A stretch of DNA of 35,233 bases from the NCBI GenBank assembly GCA_014727835.1, contig WJMT01000094.1, positions 1 to 35,233 on the forward strand, given 5' to 3'. The notes under the pieces were generated by a model, which worked only from the letters and a program-made list of their open reading frames with translations, ran no database searches and had not been told where the DNA came from. The position numbers were made by a program, and so were the translations under genes. Position 1 is the first letter of the stretch, and each line of letters begins with the position of its first letter. This document shows, in pieces, positions 32,670 through 35,233 of this stretch. Source of the stretch: Candidatus Aminicenantota bacterium (lineage in GTDB: Bacteria > Acidobacteriota > Aminicenantia > Aminicenantales > Aminicenantaceae).

Positions 32670-34319
32670 ATGTTTAAACGCAATGGCTGGGTGATTTTGT
32701 TTTTGGGAATGGGATTGATCGCGTTCTTCAGCTGTTCCTCATCTAATAGCGGTGAGGCTCCGGAATTGGAGAGCGGAACCTATGACGATTTGGTTAAGCT
32801 GTTTGAGGAATGGCGAGAATTCCAGAAGCCTGAAGTGGTCAATGGTGTCCCTGATTACACGACAGATGCTATGGCGGAACAGTTTCTGGAATTGAAAGAG
32901 TATCAAAACCAGCTCAAATCCATGAACTTTAGCTCTTGGCCTGTCTCTCAGCGGGCGGATTATCACGTTGTTAGAGCTGAGATGAACGGGCTGGAATTTG
33001 ACCACAGAGTGCTTCGTCCGTGGTCCAGGAATCCCTGCTTTTATGCCGCTTATTACATCTCTCCCTCAGATGTGCCTGCTCTGGAAGGACCATGGCGGTA
33101 CGGCACACTCTGTATGTGGAAATACACTTTTCCCCTTAAAGGCGAACAATACGATGATTTTCAGATGCACCTCCAAGCTGTGCCCCAAGTCCTGGAGCAG
33201 GCTAAAGAGAATTTGACTGAAGAAGCCAAAGACCTCTGGTTTCTGGGAATCCGAAGAAAAAAACAAGAAAGCCAGTACCTGGCAAATCTGGCCGAGCGAT
33301 TGAAACCTGACCATCCGGACCTAGTCCCTGATATCCTGAAGGCCAAACAAGCTGTGGATGAATTTCAGAAATGGCTGGAAGCAAAACACAAAAACATGAC
33401 TGCTCCTTCGGGTATCGGAGTTGAAAACTTCAACTGGTACATGAAAAATGTACATCTCTGTCCATATACCTGGGAAGACCAGGTCTTTCTTTTAGAGAGG
33501 GAATTGACCCGCTCCGCTGCCTCACTTAACCTGGAGGAAAATCGGAACCGCCATCTTCCCCCGCTCAAACCTCCTGAAAACAGAGAGGAATACCAGAGAC
33601 GCCATGATGAGGCTGTGGAACATTTCATGGAATTTATGCGGGAAAATGTGATGACTCTTCCTGAGTATATGAACGGAACTCTCAAACGAAGAGTTCGTTT
33701 CATTCCGCCCAATGGTCTGAGGGATTTTTTCACTCAGGTCGATTATCACGATCCTCTTCCTTTAAGATGCCACGGCACTCACTGGTTTGACCTGGCCCGG
33801 ATGGAACACGAACCTCATCCCAGCCATATCCGCAGAGTGCCTCTCCTTTACAATATTTGGGATTCGCGGGCTGAAGGACTGGCTACAGGAATGGAAGAGA
33901 TTGCCATGCATGCCGGTCTTATGGATGACAAACCCAGAGTGCGGGAACTGGTCTGGATCATGCTGGCCTGCCGCTGCGCCAGGGGTTTGGGCGGCCTGAA
34001 GATGCACAGCAATGAATTCACCCTGGAGGAAGCTGTGGATTTTGGTGTCAAATGGACCCCTCGCGGCTGGATGCCCAAGGAAGGAAACACCATCTGGGCC
34101 GATGAAGCCCTCTATCTGCAGCAGCCCGGCTACGGCACAAGTTATGTGGTGGGAAAAGCCCACCTTGAAAAACTGATTGCAGACCGCGCTGAGCAGCTTG
34201 GTGATGAATTTGACCTCAAGTCGTTTTTTAATGAGTTCCACACTCACGGTATGATTCCCCTTTCTTTGATCCGTTGGGAGATGACCGGTCTTGAGGATGA
34301 AATCAAAAACTTATGGTGA
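32670..34319 (+). CDS. DUF885-family lipoprotein, putative metallopeptidase
   Basis: 549 aa. Signal segment ending FFS-C22-SSS, a near-standard lipobox. The middle is helical. The C-terminal half carries the family's metal-site pattern in variant form: H380-E381-x2-P384-S-H386 (usual form HExxPGHH) and a downstream E402-GLATGMEE, then PGYGTSYVVGKAHLEKL and GMIPLSLIRWEM at the end, which are clear DUF885 landmarks. A zinc-dependent hydrolase of peptides is likely but unproved. GAGGAGG lies 8 nt before the ATG. Downstream at 12 nt is a methyltransferase gene. Confidence 0.8.
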   Translation: MFKRNGWVILFLGMGLIAFFSCSSSNSGEAPELESGTYDDLVKLFEEWREFQKPEVVNGVPDYTTDAMAEQFLELKEYQNQLKSMNFSSWPVSQRADYHVVRAEMNGLEFDHRVLRPWSRNPCFYAAYYISPSDVPALEGPWRYGTLCMWKYTFPLKGEQYDDFQMHLQAVPQVLEQAKENLTEEAKDLWFLGIRRKKQESQYLANLAERLKPDHPDLVPDILKAKQAVDEFQKWLEAKHKNMTAPSGIGVENFNWYMKNVHLCPYTWEDQVFLLERELTRSAASLNLEENRNRHLPPLKPPENREEYQRRHDEAVEHFMEFMRENVMTLPEYMNGTLKRRVRFIPPNGLRDFFTQVDYHDPLPLRCHGTHWFDLARMEHEPHPSHIRRVPLLYNIWDSRAEGLATGMEEIAMHAGLMDDKPRVRELVWIMLACRCARGLGGLKMHSNEFTLEEAVDFGVKWTPRGWMPKEGNTIWADEALYLQQPGYGTSYVVGKAHLEKLIADRAEQLGDEFDLKSFFNEFHTHGMIPLSLIRWEMTGLEDEIKNLW

Positions 34320-34331
34320 ATTGAGTGCAAA

Positions 34332-35099
34332 TTGTCCGAATCACACTACTTTGAATTCCAGGCAGCCTGGGGCCTGACCAAGCACATGGGAGGTCTGGAG
34401 GCCAGCAGAGAGTTGATTGAGGCCTGCGGCATTAGTAAGGATTCCTATGTCCTGGATGTGGGAAGCGGAGTGGGAATAACTGCCTGCATTCTGGCTGAGG
34501 AATACGGCTGTCAAGTGATGGGAGTGGATTTGTCTGAGATGATGGTGAAGAGAGCCCAAGACCGAGCCCGAAGAAAAAAGGTTGAAGATTTGGTTGAGTT
34601 CAGGATCGGGGACGCCCAAGCTCTTCCCTTCGAGGATGGTGTGTTTGATGCGGTGATGTGCGAATCTGTGGTGGCGTTTCCAAGGGACAAACAAAAAGTG
34701 ATCAACGAGTATACCCGAGTGACCAAGTCAGAAGGGTTTGTGGGAATGAATGAAGTCACCTGGCTTGGGACACCTCCCCGGGAACTGGCTGAATATTTAT
34801 CCCGAGCTCTGGGGCGAGCGGAATTCCTTGAAGCCAACGGCTGGAAGCATCTGCTGGAAAAAGCTGGCCTTGAGGATATAGAGGCCAGAGTTTACAAAAC
34901 CAATGCACTCCGCCAATGGGCCAGTGAAGTCAAACTCATAAATCCCAGAGATTACCTGGGGGCCTGGGGCCAATTATTCACCCTCTTTTTGAAAAGCCCT
35001 GAAGTCAGAAAATGGATAAAGGAAATCGCTTTGCCCCCTAAAAGCGCTTTTCATCTTTTTAAGTATTTTGGATACGGATTATACACAGGCGGGAAATAA
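34332..35099 (+). CDS. Class I SAM-dependent methyltransferase
   Basis: 255 aa. SAM site VLDVGSGVGITACILAEE (split at the end of motif I, residues 40-57), acidic loop MGVDLSEMM (D66), GDAQALPFEDGVFDAV and ESVVAFPRDK, then a C-terminal region of about 100 aa with aromatic and basic residues that may contact membrane or lipid. UbiE/phosphoethanolamine-methyltransferase-like. The start is a TTG at 34332, because a TGA in frame at 34317 limits the 5' end and the next ATG (34386) would cut into conserved sequence. It follows the DUF885 gene by 12 nt, so it is probably co-transcribed. Substrate unknown. Confidence 0.8.
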   Translation: MSESHYFEFQAAWGLTKHMGGLEASRELIEACGISKDSYVLDVGSGVGITACILAEEYGCQVMGVDLSEMMVKRAQDRARRKKVEDLVEFRIGDAQALPFEDGVFDAVMCESVVAFPRDKQKVINEYTRVTKSEGFVGMNEVTWLGTPPRELAEYLSRALGRAEFLEANGWKHLLEKAGLEDIEARVYKTNALRQWASEVKLINPRDYLGAWGQLFTLFLKSPEVRKWIKEIALPPKSAFHLFKYFGYGLYTGGK

Positions 35100-35182
35100 T
35101 CGGGTCCAATTTATTTATTCACCTCATTTTTTCTGAAGCTCTCTGACAAAAAATCTAGAGTCAAAGACCTTATTTAAAAGAA

Positions 35183-35210
35183 AATAGGTGAGTGAGTATT
35201 GTGTCAGTGT
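35183..35210 (-). repeat. Degenerate copy of the 26-bp repeat, copy D
   Basis: AAATAGGT and TATTGTGTC are shared with copies A-C, but about 7 extra bases separate them and the end differs. Followed by T7. Relative to the methyltransferase gene it is in the opposite orientation; it could belong to a gene beyond the window's right edge. Confidence 0.4.
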
Positions 35211-35233
35211 TTTTTTGTTAAAATTCCTAGTCC

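Noticed and set aside
33762-34247. 161-aa open frame on the minus strand
   Set aside because: Antisense to the conserved half of the DUF885 protein.
1-35233. CRISPR arrays, tRNA or rRNA genes, intact insertion sequences
   Set aside because: No regularly spaced repeats, cloverleaf-like segments with CCA ends, rRNA-like sequence or transposase frames were seen on reading both strands; short tRNA-like structures could be missed by eye.

Overview
The window (about 35 kb, mid-GC) comes from a Gram-negative bacterium with an outer membrane. It encodes a LolD/LolE-like ABC exporter with a LolA-like carrier and an outer-membrane beta-barrel, several Tat-type (RRxF) and Sec signal peptides, and many secreted hydrolases. 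The run of 6-bladed beta-propeller lipoproteins with a GQGPG(E/D)(F/Y) motif, next to M14/S10/DUF885 peptidases, a DUF3471-type beta-lactamase-fold hydrolase and Tat-exported sugar enzymes, resembles what I know of Candidatus Aminicenantes and neighbouring Acidobacteriota-like lineages. That placement is inference. There is no rRNA, tRNA or other taxonomic marker, and I found no CRISPR array, prophage or intact transposase.

Layout. 1-1454: 3' part of a GH95 alpha-L-fucosidase/galactosidase. 1642-5376: phospholipid operon (CDP-alcohol phosphatidyltransferase, CdsA, MFS permease, diacylglycerol kinase) behind a good sigma70-type promoter. 5412-7397 (-): secreted heparinase II/III-like polysaccharide lyase. 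7398-7794: gene-free stretch with repeats and hairpins. 7795-10845: Tat-type aldo/keto reductase, secreted LamG/DUF1080-like protein and an atypical Nramp-type transporter, tightly packed. 11006-16391: beta-propeller protein, M14 carboxypeptidase and S10 carboxypeptidase. 16418-17128 (-): methyltransferase with an N-terminal export/anchor segment. 17195-21185 (-): four-gene ABC-ATPase / FtsX permease / LolA-like / beta-barrel operon. 21524-22108: small membrane protein. 22203-28796: three beta-propeller lipoproteins, a methyltransferase and a beta-lactamase-fold hydrolase. 28956-30103 (-): truncated ECF sigma factor, XRE regulator and DUF3796-like membrane protein. 30215-32510 (-): Tat-exported Gfo/Idh/MocA oxidoreductase and hydroxypyruvate-isomerase-like protein. 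32670-35099: DUF885 lipoprotein and a methyltransferase.

Functional reading. Most of the window serves the cell envelope: lipid head-group synthesis, lipoprotein or lipid trafficking to the outer membrane, and extracytoplasmic breakdown of glycans and peptides. Two carboxypeptidases sit together and the glycan-active genes occur as small separate units.

Non-coding signals. A 26-bp element occurs three times (25-26 of 26 identical) directly behind stop codons, always in the same orientation relative to the upstream gene. A perfect palindrome sits between the -35 and -10 boxes of one beta-propeller promoter and has a near copy before the ABC operon. A CAGGTC-ended sequence borders several 3' gene ends, including the point where the sigma factor is truncated.
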